Source: Robertmurraya sp047302285 (lineage in GTDB: Bacteria > Bacillota > Bacilli > Bacillales > Cytobacillaceae). From it: 64,000 bases of DNA. The position numbers and the translations under genes are program-made. The notes under the pieces were generated by a model. That model saw nothing but the letters and a program-made list of their open reading frames with translations, had not been told where the DNA came from and searched no databases. Positions 51,469 through 63,976 of the stretch are shown piece after piece (positions within the stretch are counted from its first letter, which is position 1; every line of letters begins with the position of its first letter). Location of the stretch: positions 4,756,066 through 4,820,065 of the forward strand of contig NZ_CP154845.1 of NCBI RefSeq assembly GCF_047302285.1. The letters are read 5' to 3'.

Positions 51469-53907
51469 TTATTTATTAAGCTGGGGTGTGCCAGATTTCA
51501 CTTTGAATTCTCCATTTTCTACATCAATGATAACGGCTTGCCCTGTTAACACCGTACCCTTTAGTAGCTCCTCAGATAGGCGATCCTCAATATGCTTTTG
51601 AATCGCTCTTCTTATTGGACGAGCTCCGTATTCTGGATCATAGCCCTCTTCTGCAATCTTCTCAATCGCAGCGCCCGTTAATTGCAACTTAATATCTTGT
51701 TCATTCAGACGTTTAATTAATTGGTCAGACATTAAGTTTACAATGTTTGACAGATGCTTCTTCTCTAATGCATGGAAGACAATGATTTCATCAATACGGT
51801 TAAGGAACTCTGGACGGAATGCTCTTTTCAGCTCTTCCATCACTTTCCCTTTCATATCCTTGTAATTTTGCTCACCATCTTGAAGGTTAAAGCCGACATA
51901 TTTATTACGTTTCAGCGATTCTGCGCCGACATTTGACGTCATGATCAGGACAGTATTACGGAAGTCGACTGTTCTGCCTTTTGAGTCTGTCAAACGACCA
52001 TCCTCAAGTACTTGAAGCAAGATGTTAAATACATCTGGATGTGCCTTTTCAATTTCATCAAGTAGGATAACGGAATATGGCTTTCTACGAACCTTTTCTG
52101 TTAATTGTCCACCTTCATCATATCCAACATAGCCTGGAGGAGAACCAACAAGTCGTGAAGTGGAGTGTTTCTCCATATATTCAGACATATCCACTCGAAT
52201 CATCGCATCTTCGTCACCGAACATTGCTTCAGCTAATGCACGAGCAAGCTCTGTTTTCCCGACCCCAGTTGGGCCTAAGAAAATAAATGAACCAATCGGT
52301 CTCTTCGGATCTTTTAGGCCAGCGCGAGCTCGACGTACAGCTTTCGAAATAGCATTAACTGCTTCTTCTTGACCAATAACACGGGAATGAAGAATTTCTT
52401 CAAGGTTTAAAAGCTTTTGTGTTTCTGTTTGGGCTAGCTTTGATACCGGGATACCGGTCCAGCTCGAAACCACACTTGCGATATCTTCCACGGTTACTTC
52501 TGTGTTCTCTTTTCCTTGCTTTTCTTTCCATGTTTTCTTTGTTTCTTCTAATTGTTCGCGTAAACGCTGTTCAGAGTCTCTGAGAGAAGCAGCCTTTTCA
52601 AACTCTTGGCTTTGAACCGCAGCGTCCTTCTCTTTTCGAACTTCCTCCAGCTTCACCTCAAGCTCTTTTAAATTAGGAGGTGTTGTATATGAACGAAGTC
52701 TTACCTTTGAGCCTGCTTCATCAATTAAATCGATCGCCTTATCTGGTAAGAACCGATCGGAAATATATCGGTCTGATAACTTAACGGCTGCTTCAATCGC
52801 TTCATCTGTAATCGATACGCGATGATGGGCTTCATAACGATCACGCAAGCCTTTTAGAATTTGCACGGACTCTTCAGATGTTGGCTCATCAACGGTGATC
52901 GGTTGGAAACGACGCTCTAACGCAGCATCCTTTTCAATATACTTCCTATATTCATCTAATGTAGTCGCTCCAATACATTGAAGCTCTCCACGGGCTAATG
53001 ATGGTTTTAAAATATTCGACGCATCAATCGCTCCTTCTGCTCCACCTGCACCAATTAAGGTATGAAGCTCGTCAATGAATAAAATGATATTTCCAGCCTG
53101 ACGAATCTCATCCATGACCTTTTTCAAACGGTCCTCAAATTCACCGCGATACTTCGTTCCGGCAACTACTGTCCCCATATCTAACGTCATAACCCTTTTA
53201 TCACGTAAAATTTCAGGAACCTCATTATTGACGATTTGTTGTGCAAGACCTTCTGCGATCGCTGTCTTACCAACCCCAGGTTCCCCGATTAAAACAGGAT
53301 TATTCTTTGTACGACGGCTTAACACTTCAATGACACGTTGAATTTCTTTGCTACGACCAATAACCGGATCCAGACTTCCTTCACGGGCAATCGCTGTTAA
53401 ATCACGGGCTAAACTATCCAACGTTGGTGTATTAGCACTTGCTGCAGAGCCTCCTTGATGTCCCGCAGATTCGTTGCTTCCCAATAATTGAAGGACCTGT
53501 TGACGGGCCTTATTTAAGCTGACACCTAGATTATTTAATACTCGTGCCGCAACACCTTCTCCCTCACGAATCAGACCAAGAAGAATATGCTCTGTTCCAA
53601 CATAAGAATGACCAAGTTTCCGTGCTTCATCCATTGATAGCTCGATGACTTTTTTCGCTCTAGGCGTGTAATGAGGAGTCTGTGAAGCATCCTGACCTCT
53701 ACCGATTAAGTTCTCTACTTCTTCTTGAATTTTGTCAGAGCCTAGCCCTAATGCATAAAGTGCTTTCGCAGCTATCCCTTCACCTTCGCGGACAAGACCT
53801 AGCAATACATGCTCTGTTCCAATATTATTATGACCTAAACGATTTGCTTCCTCTTGCGCTAAAGCCAATACTTTTTGAGCTCTTTCTGTAAACCGTCCAA
53901 ACATCAT
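51469..53907 (-). CDS. clpC: ATP-dependent unfoldase ClpC
   Basis: Class I Hsp100 that with McsB or MecA adaptors feeds substrates, including arginine-phosphorylated proteins, to ClpP. The 812-residue protein has two N-terminal Clp repeats (1-145). AAA1 has Walker A GEPGVGKT near 207, then a middle domain with a UVR-type segment (VQSQEFEKAASLRDSE). AAA2 has GPTGVGKT near 545, and a ClpP-docking loop lies in AAA2 near 670. It closes the ctsR-mcsA-mcsB-clpC operon. Regulated by the CtsR box upstream. Confidence 0.98.
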   Translation of the reverse strand: MMFGRFTERAQKVLALAQEEANRLGHNNIGTEHVLLGLVREGEGIAAKALYALGLGSDKIQEEVENLIGRGQDASQTPHYTPRAKKVIELSMDEARKLGHSYVGTEHILLGLIREGEGVAARVLNNLGVSLNKARQQVLQLLGSNESAGHQGGSAASANTPTLDSLARDLTAIAREGSLDPVIGRSKEIQRVIEVLSRRTKNNPVLIGEPGVGKTAIAEGLAQQIVNNEVPEILRDKRVMTLDMGTVVAGTKYRGEFEDRLKKVMDEIRQAGNIILFIDELHTLIGAGGAEGAIDASNILKPSLARGELQCIGATTLDEYRKYIEKDAALERRFQPITVDEPTSEESVQILKGLRDRYEAHHRVSITDEAIEAAVKLSDRYISDRFLPDKAIDLIDEAGSKVRLRSYTTPPNLKELEVKLEEVRKEKDAAVQSQEFEKAASLRDSEQRLREQLEETKKTWKEKQGKENTEVTVEDIASVVSSWTGIPVSKLAQTETQKLLNLEEILHSRVIGQEEAVNAISKAVRRARAGLKDPKRPIGSFIFLGPTGVGKTELARALAEAMFGDEDAMIRVDMSEYMEKHSTSRLVGSPPGYVGYDEGGQLTEKVRRKPYSVILLDEIEKAHPDVFNILLQVLEDGRLTDSKGRTVDFRNTVLIMTSNVGAESLKRNKYVGFNLQDGEQNYKDMKGKVMEELKRAFRPEFLNRIDEIIVFHALEKKHLSNIVNLMSDQLIKRLNEQDIKLQLTGAAIEKIAEEGYDPEYGARPIRRAIQKHIEDRLSEELLKGTVLTGQAVIIDVENGEFKVKSGTPQLNK

Positions 53908-53954
53908 CGTCTATATCCTCCCTACCAAATTAGGTTTATCAAGCTTTTTTAAGT

Positions 53955-55019
53955 TTAATGTTCCATATTTAGTCTTTCTCTTATTAATGAAGCACGTCTT
54001 ACATCCCGTTCATCCGGTCTTAAGGGGCCACCAGCATATTGCTGTAAAAATCCTGGCTGAGTGAGAATCATCAGCTCATTCAAAATATTTTTAGAAATAT
54101 TTTTTATATATCCCATATCAATCCCTAAACGGACGTCTGATAAACAGTTTGCTGCTTCTTTACTTTCGATGACTCGACAATTAGACAACACTCCATAGGA
54201 TCGAAAAACTTTGTCTTCTAATTGTATGTTTGAAGTTTTTGCTAATGCTTCTCGAGCTGATCTTTCCTCGGAAATTAACTGCGCTACCACACCCTGAAGA
54301 TCTTCTACGATGTCCTCTTCTGATTTTCCTAATGTGATTTGATTCGATATTTGAAAAATATTCCCCAACGCTTCGCTACCTTCTCCATATATCCCTCTTA
54401 CCACTAATCCCAACTGATTGATTGCCGGTATAATCCGATTTAATTGGTGGGTGAGTACGAGACCTGGCAAATGCATCATAACGGACGCTCTCATTCCCGT
54501 CCCTACATTGGTTGGACAGCTTGTTAAATAGCCAATCTGTTCATCATATGCATAATCTACTTGCTTCTCGATATGATCATCAATTTCATTCGCCACTTTC
54601 AAAGCTTCTGAAATTTGCAGGCCTGGAAACAAGCACTGAATCCGAATATGGTCTTCTTCATTTACCATAATACTTACTTCTTCATTTTCTGAAAGAATGC
54701 AAGCACCTAAAACCGCATTTTTTTCAAGATACGGGCTTATTAAATGTTTTTCTACTAACACTCTTTTTTGCAACGGCTGCAGGTCATCCATCACTAGGAG
54801 TTCTAAAGTTCCGATAGAGGAAAAAGGATGTCCGCTTACACTGTTGTAAACAGCATCAATCACTTGCTGTCCTTCTTCACTTGTGAACACCGTTGGAAAC
54901 TTATAATCCTTGAAATTCCTTGCCAACCGTATTCGAGAACTTAGTACAATGTCAGAATCGGGACCTTCCGAACTCATCCATGAGCTAACAGCTTGGTTTA
55001 AGAACCTCTCCAATGACAT
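53955..55019 (-). CDS. mcsB: Protein-arginine kinase McsB
   Basis: McsB phosphorylates arginines, marking proteins (including CtsR) for ClpCP degradation. The 354-residue protein is a phosphagen-kinase homologue with LSSRIRLARNFKDYKFP near 30-46, SCPTNVGTGMRASVMMHLP near 205-225 and a C-terminal RPDERDVRRA. It starts one base after the mcsA stop; GGAGGAAATTGAC fixes this ATG. McsA is its activator. Confidence 0.97.
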   Translation of the reverse strand: MSLERFLNQAVSSWMSSEGPDSDIVLSSRIRLARNFKDYKFPTVFTSEEGQQVIDAVYNSVSGHPFSSIGTLELLVMDDLQPLQKRVLVEKHLISPYLEKNAVLGACILSENEEVSIMVNEEDHIRIQCLFPGLQISEALKVANEIDDHIEKQVDYAYDEQIGYLTSCPTNVGTGMRASVMMHLPGLVLTHQLNRIIPAINQLGLVVRGIYGEGSEALGNIFQISNQITLGKSEEDIVEDLQGVVAQLISEERSAREALAKTSNIQLEDKVFRSYGVLSNCRVIESKEAANCLSDVRLGIDMGYIKNISKNILNELMILTQPGFLQQYAGGPLRPDERDVRRASLIRERLNMEH

Positions 55020-55020
55020 G

Positions 55021-55566
55021 TCAATTTCCTCCCTCATTACTACGTTCTAATTGTTTTTCTAATGAACGTATTTGATCCCGAATTTCTGCTGCCTTTTCAA
55101 ATTCTTCACGAGAGACAAGTTCTTGGATCGTCTGTTTCAGATTTTCTATATTTTTGCGAACATGGAGACTTCCCCCTATTCGCCTTGGTATTTTCCCATT
55201 ATGGGCCCAATTTCCACTATGCAAACGTCTAATAATTGGATTTAATTGCCCTTTAAAAGTTTCATAGCAATTCGAACAACCAAATCGACCTATTTTGACA
55301 AATTGCTCATATGTCATAGAGCATTCTTCACACTGTAAACTTTCCTCTTTATAAAGGGGAGCTTGCTTTGCTGGTTGAAAATTGTTTTGTAGATTGAACA
55401 ATCCAGCTAATAAATTGTTTATAGAAAATCCCCCTGTGTTTACGATAAAAGCCTCTCCTTTTTCCTGAGCACACTTTTCACATAAATGTAGAACTGTTTT
55501 TTCACCATTATTAACTTGTGTAAAATGCAAAGTTGCTTCTCTTTCATGACACTCCTGACACTTCAT
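55021..55566 (-). CDS. mcsA: McsA, zinc-finger activator of McsB
   Basis: McsA binds and activates McsB. The 181-residue protein has several paired cysteines that bind metal: CQEC (3-6), CEKC near 29, CEEC near 79 and CSNC near 96. A C-terminal UVR motif follows (LVSREEFEKAAEIRDQIRSLE), like the one in ClpC. Oxidation or heavy metals acting on these cysteines are thought to relieve CtsR repression. It lies 25 bases after ctsR. Confidence 0.97.
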   Translation of the reverse strand: MKCQECHEREATLHFTQVNNGEKTVLHLCEKCAQEKGEAFIVNTGGFSINNLLAGLFNLQNNFQPAKQAPLYKEESLQCEECSMTYEQFVKIGRFGCSNCYETFKGQLNPIIRRLHSGNWAHNGKIPRRIGGSLHVRKNIENLKQTIQELVSREEFEKAAEIRDQIRSLEKQLERSNEGGN

Positions 55567-55591
55567 TGTCCTATCACCCCTTATACTCTCT

Positions 55592-56053
55592 TTATTTATA
55601 TTTAAGAGTAGTGAGCATTGCTTTTATCATTCTTGAACGAAGCTCATCTCTGTATGGCAAATCAATATATAGCACTGAGCGATCAATGACACTTAACATG
55701 ATCTTTGCTTCTCTCTTTGAAATAACCTCTTCTTCGACAAGTCGATATATCACATTTTCCGCACTATTTTGCGATATACGATTTTGAATAATCGATAATA
55801 GTTGGTCAATAAGGTCAGCATGATCATAAGATTGTACCCTCATGATCCGGATATAACCTCCACCACCTCTTTTACTTTCAACAATATAACCTTTTTCAAT
55901 CGTAAATCGCGTATTGATCACATAGTTGATTTGAGATGGGACACATTGAAATTTGTCAGCAATTTCACTTCTCTTAATTTCAACAATCTCTTTTTCGCTC
56001 ATTTCCAATACTTGTTTTAAGTAATGTTCAATGACGTCGGAGATATTCCTCAA
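55592..56053 (-). CDS. ctsR: Class III stress gene repressor CtsR
   Basis: CtsR represses clp and mcs genes and is inactivated by heat and McsB. The 153-residue protein begins at a TTG codon (then RNISDVIEHYLKQVL) because GGAGGGGG lies just before it; no ATG is available near. The N-terminal winged HTH includes VEIKRSEIADKFQCVPSQINY and the Gly-rich wing SKRGGGGYIRI, which senses heat in B. subtilis. The C-terminal part ends MIKAMLTTLKYK. It is first in its operon, under its own box. Confidence 0.96.
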   Translation of the reverse strand: MRNISDVIEHYLKQVLEMSEKEIVEIKRSEIADKFQCVPSQINYVINTRFTIEKGYIVESKRGGGGYIRIMRVQSYDHADLIDQLLSIIQNRISQNSAENVIYRLVEEEVISKREAKIMLSVIDRSVLYIDLPYRDELRSRMIKAMLTTLKYK

Positions 56054-56073
56054 AAGACCCCCTCCTATCTGAC

Positions 56074-56090
56074 TTTGACTATATTTGACT
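56074..56090 (-). promoter_or_regulatory. CtsR operator
   Basis: Minus strand AGTCAAA-TAT-AGTCAAA: two heptads in direct repeat with a 3-base spacer, matching the CtsR consensus (A/GGTCAAA NAN A/GGTCAAA). It starts a few bases after the -10 box and overlaps the transcription start, so bound CtsR would block its own operon. Confidence 0.92.
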
Positions 56091-56093
56091 TTA

Positions 56094-56123
56094 ATTATAC
56101 ATGAAGAAGACGTCAATTTGCAA
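56094..56123 (-). promoter_or_regulatory. SigA-type promoter of ctsR-mcsA-mcsB-clpC
   Basis: TTGCAA (56118-56123) and TATAAT (56094-56099) on the minus strand with an 18-base spacer. B. subtilis also has a SigB promoter here; I see no convincing SigB element. Confidence 0.75.
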
Positions 56124-56401
56124 CGAAGGAATCTTGACGATTGATCTGGTCACTCAGCAAGTGACGATCGGGTTGTTATATATGAATTTTGTAGGTTGTT
56201 CTAGTAATGATTCACCTTACTAATTTCCCCACATTTTTCTGTTTTCAAACGATTATTGAAGATTTAGAAAGATCAAAAGGACCGAATATTTCCGTATAAG
56301 TATCCTTTTTAACGGATTGGTATCGCAGTAGTATGAACTCTTTTTCAATTTATTAACGTCTCGATTCTTACCTCACGCGAACCCTCGCCAAAGACTGCTT
56401 T

Positions 56402-57060
56402 TTTTATGAGGTTGCATCAATCTTAGCTCTTAAACCTCTTATTATCATTCCTATGCAACTGCTGAAATCTTGCCTCTTTGATGGACCCTCTTATGAGGAC
56501 AATCTTTCTTGGTTTTCGACTGACTTTGTCCTCATGAACCCTCTATGAGGACAATCTTTTCTCGTTTTCGACTGACTTTGTCCTCATGAACCCCTTATGA
56601 GGACAATCTTTCTTGCATTTCGCCTGACTTTGTCCTCATGAACCCTCTATGAGGACAATCTTTCTTGGATTTTGCCTGACTTTGTCCTCATGAACCCCTT
56701 ATGAGGACAATCTTTTCTCGTTTTCGACTGACTTTGTCCTCATGAACACTTCATGAGACATACTTTCCTTACGAAACTACCCTTATCTTGTTTCATGGAC
56801 CCCTCATGTGACATACTTTTCCTCTAAAACCACTCTTTTCTTGTTTCATGAACCCCTCATGTGACATACTTTTCCTTTAAAACTACTCTTTTCTTGTTTC
56901 ATGAACCCTTCATGAGACATACTTTTCCTTTAAAACTACTCTTTTCTTGTTTCATGAACCCTTCATGTAACATACTTCCCTTACGAAACTACCCTTATCT
57001 TGTTTCGTGAACCCTTCTTGTGACACACTTTCCTTGCGAAATTACGCATTTCTTGCTCCA
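56402..57060. repeat. Tandem array of 52-bp and 53-bp hairpin repeats
   Basis: Five units of exactly 52 bp start at 56492, 56544, 56596, 56648 and 56700. Each has arms ATGAGGACAA and TTGTCCTCAT around a 23-base loop. From 56752 the unit changes to 53 bp (56752, 56805, 56858, 56911, 56964, 57017, the last truncated) with different but again complementary arms CATGAGACA and TGTTTCATG. Both share the linker GAACCCxTC. A decayed unit or two lies at about 56402-56491. The periods are not multiples of three, so it is non-coding. Confidence 0.95.
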
Positions 57061-57084
57061 TGAGCTCCTAATAAAAGACAGATC

Positions 57085-57116
57085 AAAAAAAGAGTACCCC
57101 TATTGGATACTCTTTC
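57085..57116 (-). terminator. Rho-independent terminator of the rRNA operon
   Basis: Minus strand AAAGAGTATCC-AATAG-GGGTACTCTTT followed by TTTT, directly after 5S rRNA. It places the repeat array outside the rRNA transcript. Confidence 0.9.
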
Positions 57117-57121
57117 GCTTT

Positions 57122-57238
<117 letters not shown>

Positions 57239-57283
57239 CTATTTGATTGAAGTGACCTCTTTTGCTTGCACAAAAAGGATTAT

Positions 57284-57312
57284 ACCTTCAAAACTAGATA
57301 ATGAATGAAGAA
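57284..57312 (-). other. Pre-23S processing stem, 3' arm
   Basis: This 29-base arm is the inverted copy of 60474-60503 (near perfect), bracketing the 23S gene. The pair would form the long stem cut by RNase III and Mini-III. Confidence 0.85.
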
Positions 57313-57332
57313 GAGAAAACCGAATAATCGAT

Positions 57333-60267
<2,935 letters not shown>

Positions 60268-60625
60268 ATGCTGCGGCTTCCGATAAGCGGCGCATCTCTG
60301 CGTCAGCTCCCTCTCTGCGCTCCTCACGTACCAACTACGTACGTTCCGGTGCTCGTTCAGTCGCTTCCTTGATCTGCTTGCTTCTCGTAACCCTCGCGGT
60401 TTTGTTTTAAAAATTTATCTCTAAACATATAGAGAGAAAACTAAAATGGCGATTACTCGGTAATTCTTGGTTCTTCTTCATTTCATTATCTAGTTTTCAA
60501 GGTACAATCATTTAATTTAAAAAATCCGCTTATAAAAGTTGAAGGAAAAACATTTTCACTTCACTTTGTTTTGCGAAAAATTAAGGAAGAATATTTTTAC
60601 TTCACTACGTTACGTAAAAAATTCT
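60268..60625 (-). other. tRNA-Ala to 23S spacer with GC-rich insertion
   Basis: Between tRNA-Ala and mature 23S. It holds the pre-23S 5' stem arm (60474-60503) and two loosely similar AT-rich copies of about 43 bases (60541-60583 and 60584-60625). Inside the 23S precursor stem, a GC-rich segment of about 140 bases (60268-60410) includes the inverted ACGTAC/GTACGT and GCGCA...TGCGC. Other Bacillus spacers are shorter here. Confidence 0.6.
60474..60503 (-). other. Pre-23S processing stem, 5' arm
   Basis: Plus-strand TTCTTCATTTCATTATCTAG and onward to AAGGT is complementary, in the transcript, to 57284-57312. Together they enclose 23S rRNA. Confidence 0.85.
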
Positions 60626-60701
60626 TGGTGGAGCCTAGCGGGATCGAACCGCTGACCTCCTGCGTGCAAGGCAGGCGCTCTCCCAGCTGAGCTAAGGCCC
60701 C
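60626..60701 (-). tRNA. tRNA-Ala (TGC)
   Basis: 76-base gene in the 16S-23S spacer with encoded CCA. Acceptor GGGGCCT, anticodon TGC, TTCGATC T-loop. Identical to the copy at 62812-62887. Confidence 0.97.
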
Positions 60702-60711
60702 ATTATAAGGA

Positions 60712-60788
<77 letters not shown>

Positions 60789-60834
60789 ATATAATGAGAA
60801 TTTCATATTCAATTAGAGAGTGTTGCACTCTCAA

Positions 60835-60862
60835 AACTAAACAAATCATACGGCTTTTCTGA
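60835..60862 (-). other. Pre-16S processing stem, 3' arm
   Basis: Plus-strand GCACTCTCAAAACTAAACAA to TACG is the inverted counterpart (26 of 28 positions) of 62645-62672, enclosing 16S rRNA. Confidence 0.85.
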
Positions 60863-60919
60863 CGAGTCAAAAAAGCTTCCATCAACGTTACGATTATGAG
60901 ACATCTAAGTCTCCATATT

Positions 60920-62477
<1,558 letters not shown>

Positions 62478-62644
62478 GAGTAAGAATTAGCTCTTATAAT
62501 TTGAAACTTTAAATAAACGTTGGCTAGTTTCGGCTCCTAACTTCTCGACCATTTCACTTCTTCTGTCAAAGTCTTTTGGACTTTTCCGCCAGAAGTTCCA
62601 ATGTTTGTCGAAGCTGTACAGTCGCCTCCACTATTATTTGTTGA

Positions 62645-62672
62645 CGTATGATTTGTTTAGTTTTCAAAGTGC
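62645..62672 (-). other. Pre-16S processing stem, 5' arm
   Basis: In the transcript it reads GCACTTTGAAAACTAAACAA to TACG and pairs with 60835-60862. The TGCACTTTGA part may double as the boxA antitermination element. Confidence 0.85.
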
Positions 62673-62759
62673 AGTTATGATTTTTCACGCTAGTGAAAAT
62701 ATCTTTCATTAATTTTCCCGAAAGAAAATTTCTCTCAATCGCTCAGAAGCGACTTTTTA

Positions 62760-62788
62760 ATATTAACAAAAGCTTAATGCTGTGTCAA
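62760..62788 (-). promoter_or_regulatory. rRNA operon promoter
   Basis: TTGACA (62783-62788) and TAATAT (62760-62765) on the minus strand with a 17-base spacer, about 280 bases ahead of 16S. Only one good promoter is seen where many Bacillus rRNA operons have two. Confidence 0.8.
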
Positions 62789-62811
62789 TACTTTTTCAAA
62801 AAAGTTTTTCT

Positions 62812-62887
62812 TGGTGGAGCCTAGCGGGATCGAACCGCTGACCTCCTGCGTGCAAGGCAGGCGCTCTCCCAGCTGAGCTAAGGCCCC
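62812..62887 (-). tRNA. tRNA-Ala (TGC)
   Basis: 76 bases with encoded CCA; identical to the spacer copy at 60626-60701, and the flanking TTCTTGG is shared too. Last gene of the trnJ-like cluster. Confidence 0.97.
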
Positions 62888-62902
62888 ATTTGTAAAGTAT
62901 AG

Positions 62903-62979
62903 TGGTCGGGAAGACAGGATTCGAACCTGCGACCCCTTGGTCCCAAACCAAGTGCTCTACCAAGCTGAGCTACTTCCCG
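62903..62979 (-). tRNA. tRNA-Pro (TGG)
   Basis: 77 bases with encoded CCA; acceptor CGGGAAG, anticodon TGG in CTTGGTTTGGGACCAAG. Confidence 0.97.
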
Positions 62980-63068
62980 ATTTGATATCAGAGGTCCAAT
63001 AATAGATCAAACGATATTCGTTTTTAAAATATCAATCTTTCAACTGGCTTCCGATTACTAAATTATAA

Positions 63069-63145
63069 TGGCGCGCCCGAGAGGAGTCGAACCCCTAACC
63101 TTTTGATCCGTAGTCAAACGCTCTATCCAATTGAGCTACGGGCGC
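63069..63145 (-). tRNA. tRNA-Arg (ACG)
   Basis: 77 bases with encoded CCA; acceptor GCGCCCG, anticodon ACG, which TadA would deaminate to ICG. Confidence 0.97.
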
Positions 63146-63184
63146 AATATTTTAAGTTTTTTCTCTTAGTCAAAAAAACTATAA

Positions 63185-63270
63185 TGCCGAGGACCGGAAT
63201 CGAACCGGTACGGTAGTCACCTACCGCAGGATTTTAAGTCCTGTGCGTCTGCCAGTTCCGCCACCCCGGC
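63185..63270 (-). tRNA. tRNA-Leu (TAA)
   Basis: 86 bases with a long variable arm; acceptor GCCGGGG, anticodon TAA. CCA is not encoded (the gene ends GGCA then TTAT), so it is added after transcription. Confidence 0.96.
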
Positions 63271-63277
63271 TAATAAT

Positions 63278-63352
63278 TGGAGCGGAAGACGGGATTCGAA
63301 CCCGCGACCCCCACCTTGGCAAGGTGGTGTTCTACCACTGAACTACTTCCGC
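63278..63352 (-). tRNA. tRNA-Gly (GCC)
   Basis: 75 bases with encoded CCA; acceptor GCGGAAG, anticodon GCC. Only seven bases separate it from tRNA-Leu (TAA). Confidence 0.97.
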
Positions 63353-63397
63353 ATCATTAAACAATCAAAAAAAAGCAGATATGCATATTAAGGAAAG

Positions 63398-63479
63398 TGC
63401 GGGTGAAGGGAGTCGAACCCCCACGCCTTGCGGCGCTAGATCCTAAGTCTAGTGCGTCTGCCAATTCCGCCACACCCGC
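63398..63479 (-). tRNA. tRNA-Leu (TAG)
   Basis: 82 bases with long variable arm; acceptor GCGGGTG, anticodon TAG. CCA not encoded. Confidence 0.96.
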
Positions 63480-63545
63480 ATAAAAACATTTATAATGAAC
63501 ATAAAAATAAAAAAAGTTGTTTCCGCTTGCGCGAAAAAACTTTGA

Positions 63546-63618
63546 TGAGCCATGAAGGACTCGAACCTTCGACCCTCTGATTAAAAGTCAGATGCTCTAC
63601 CAACTGAGCTAATGGCTC
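63546..63618 (-). tRNA. tRNA-Lys (TTT)
   Basis: 73 bases; acceptor GAGCCAT, anticodon TTT. CCA not encoded (TCA follows the discriminator). Its 5' half is duplicated at 63754-63779. Confidence 0.97.
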
Positions 63619-63753
63619 TCAAATAATATGCGCTACTATTAAATTCTCTATCTTAAGATGAAAAGCATCTACGATGTCCCCATCTCAGAAAGTTAATTCA
63701 AGTAGCAGCTCGATGGGTACAACTCGTAGCAAATTCATAGATGAATCGCTCGT
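63619..63753 (-). other. Spacer between tRNA-Lys and the tRNA-Lys fragment
   Basis: About 135 bases without a gene. The transcript contains self-complementary pieces such as GCATCTACGATG and CATCG...CGATG but no recognisable 3' tRNA half. Confidence 0.5.
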
Positions 63754-63779
63754 TGCTCTACCAACTGAGCTAATGGCTC
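63754..63779 (-). pseudogene. 5' half of a tRNA-Lys gene (fragment)
   Basis: The 26 bases GAGCCATTAGCTCAGTTGGT plus AGAGCA equal nucleotides 1-26 of the tRNA-Lys gene at 63546-63618. The identity ends exactly before the anticodon stem and no 3' half follows. It sits between tRNA-Thr and tRNA-Lys. Confidence 0.85.
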
Positions 63780-63789
63780 TAAAGTAAAG

Positions 63790-63865
<76 letters not shown>

Positions 63866-63900
63866 ATAAGAAACATTATATTCGATATGCGAAAAAATGC

Positions 63901-63976
63901 TGGTGGAGGATGACGGGATCGAACCGCCGACCCCCTGCTTGTAAGGCAGGTGCTCTCCCAGCTGAGCTAATCCTCC
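63901..63976 (-). tRNA. tRNA-Val (TAC)
   Basis: 76 bases with encoded CCA; acceptor GGAGGAT, anticodon TAC. First gene of the cluster in the window; an upstream rRNA operon is expected just beyond the edge. Confidence 0.97.

Larger units (their letters stand above)
56054..56401 (-). other. ctsR leader, promoter and flanking non-coding DNA
   Basis: From the ctsR start outward it holds the ribosome binding site, CtsR operator (56074-56090) and promoter (56094-56123), then about 280 bases of AT-rich DNA without supported features. Beyond about 56402 hairpin repeats begin. Confidence 0.6.
62478..62811 (-). other. tRNA-Ala to 16S intergenic region with rRNA promoter and leader
   Basis: Contains the rRNA promoter (62760-62788), a leader of about 280 bases with a boxA-like TGCACTTTGAAAAC, the pre-16S 5' stem arm (62645-62672) and an AT-rich segment. 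No clear terminator separates the tRNA cluster from this promoter. Confidence 0.7.

Noticed and set aside
56492..57060. CRISPR array
   Set aside because: Units are contiguous and repeat along their whole length; there are no unique spacers, and no cas genes are near.
56402..57060. Intrinsic terminators formed by the repeat hairpins
   Set aside because: Stems are AT-rich with loops over 20 bases and no T-run; the true rRNA terminator is at 57085-57116.
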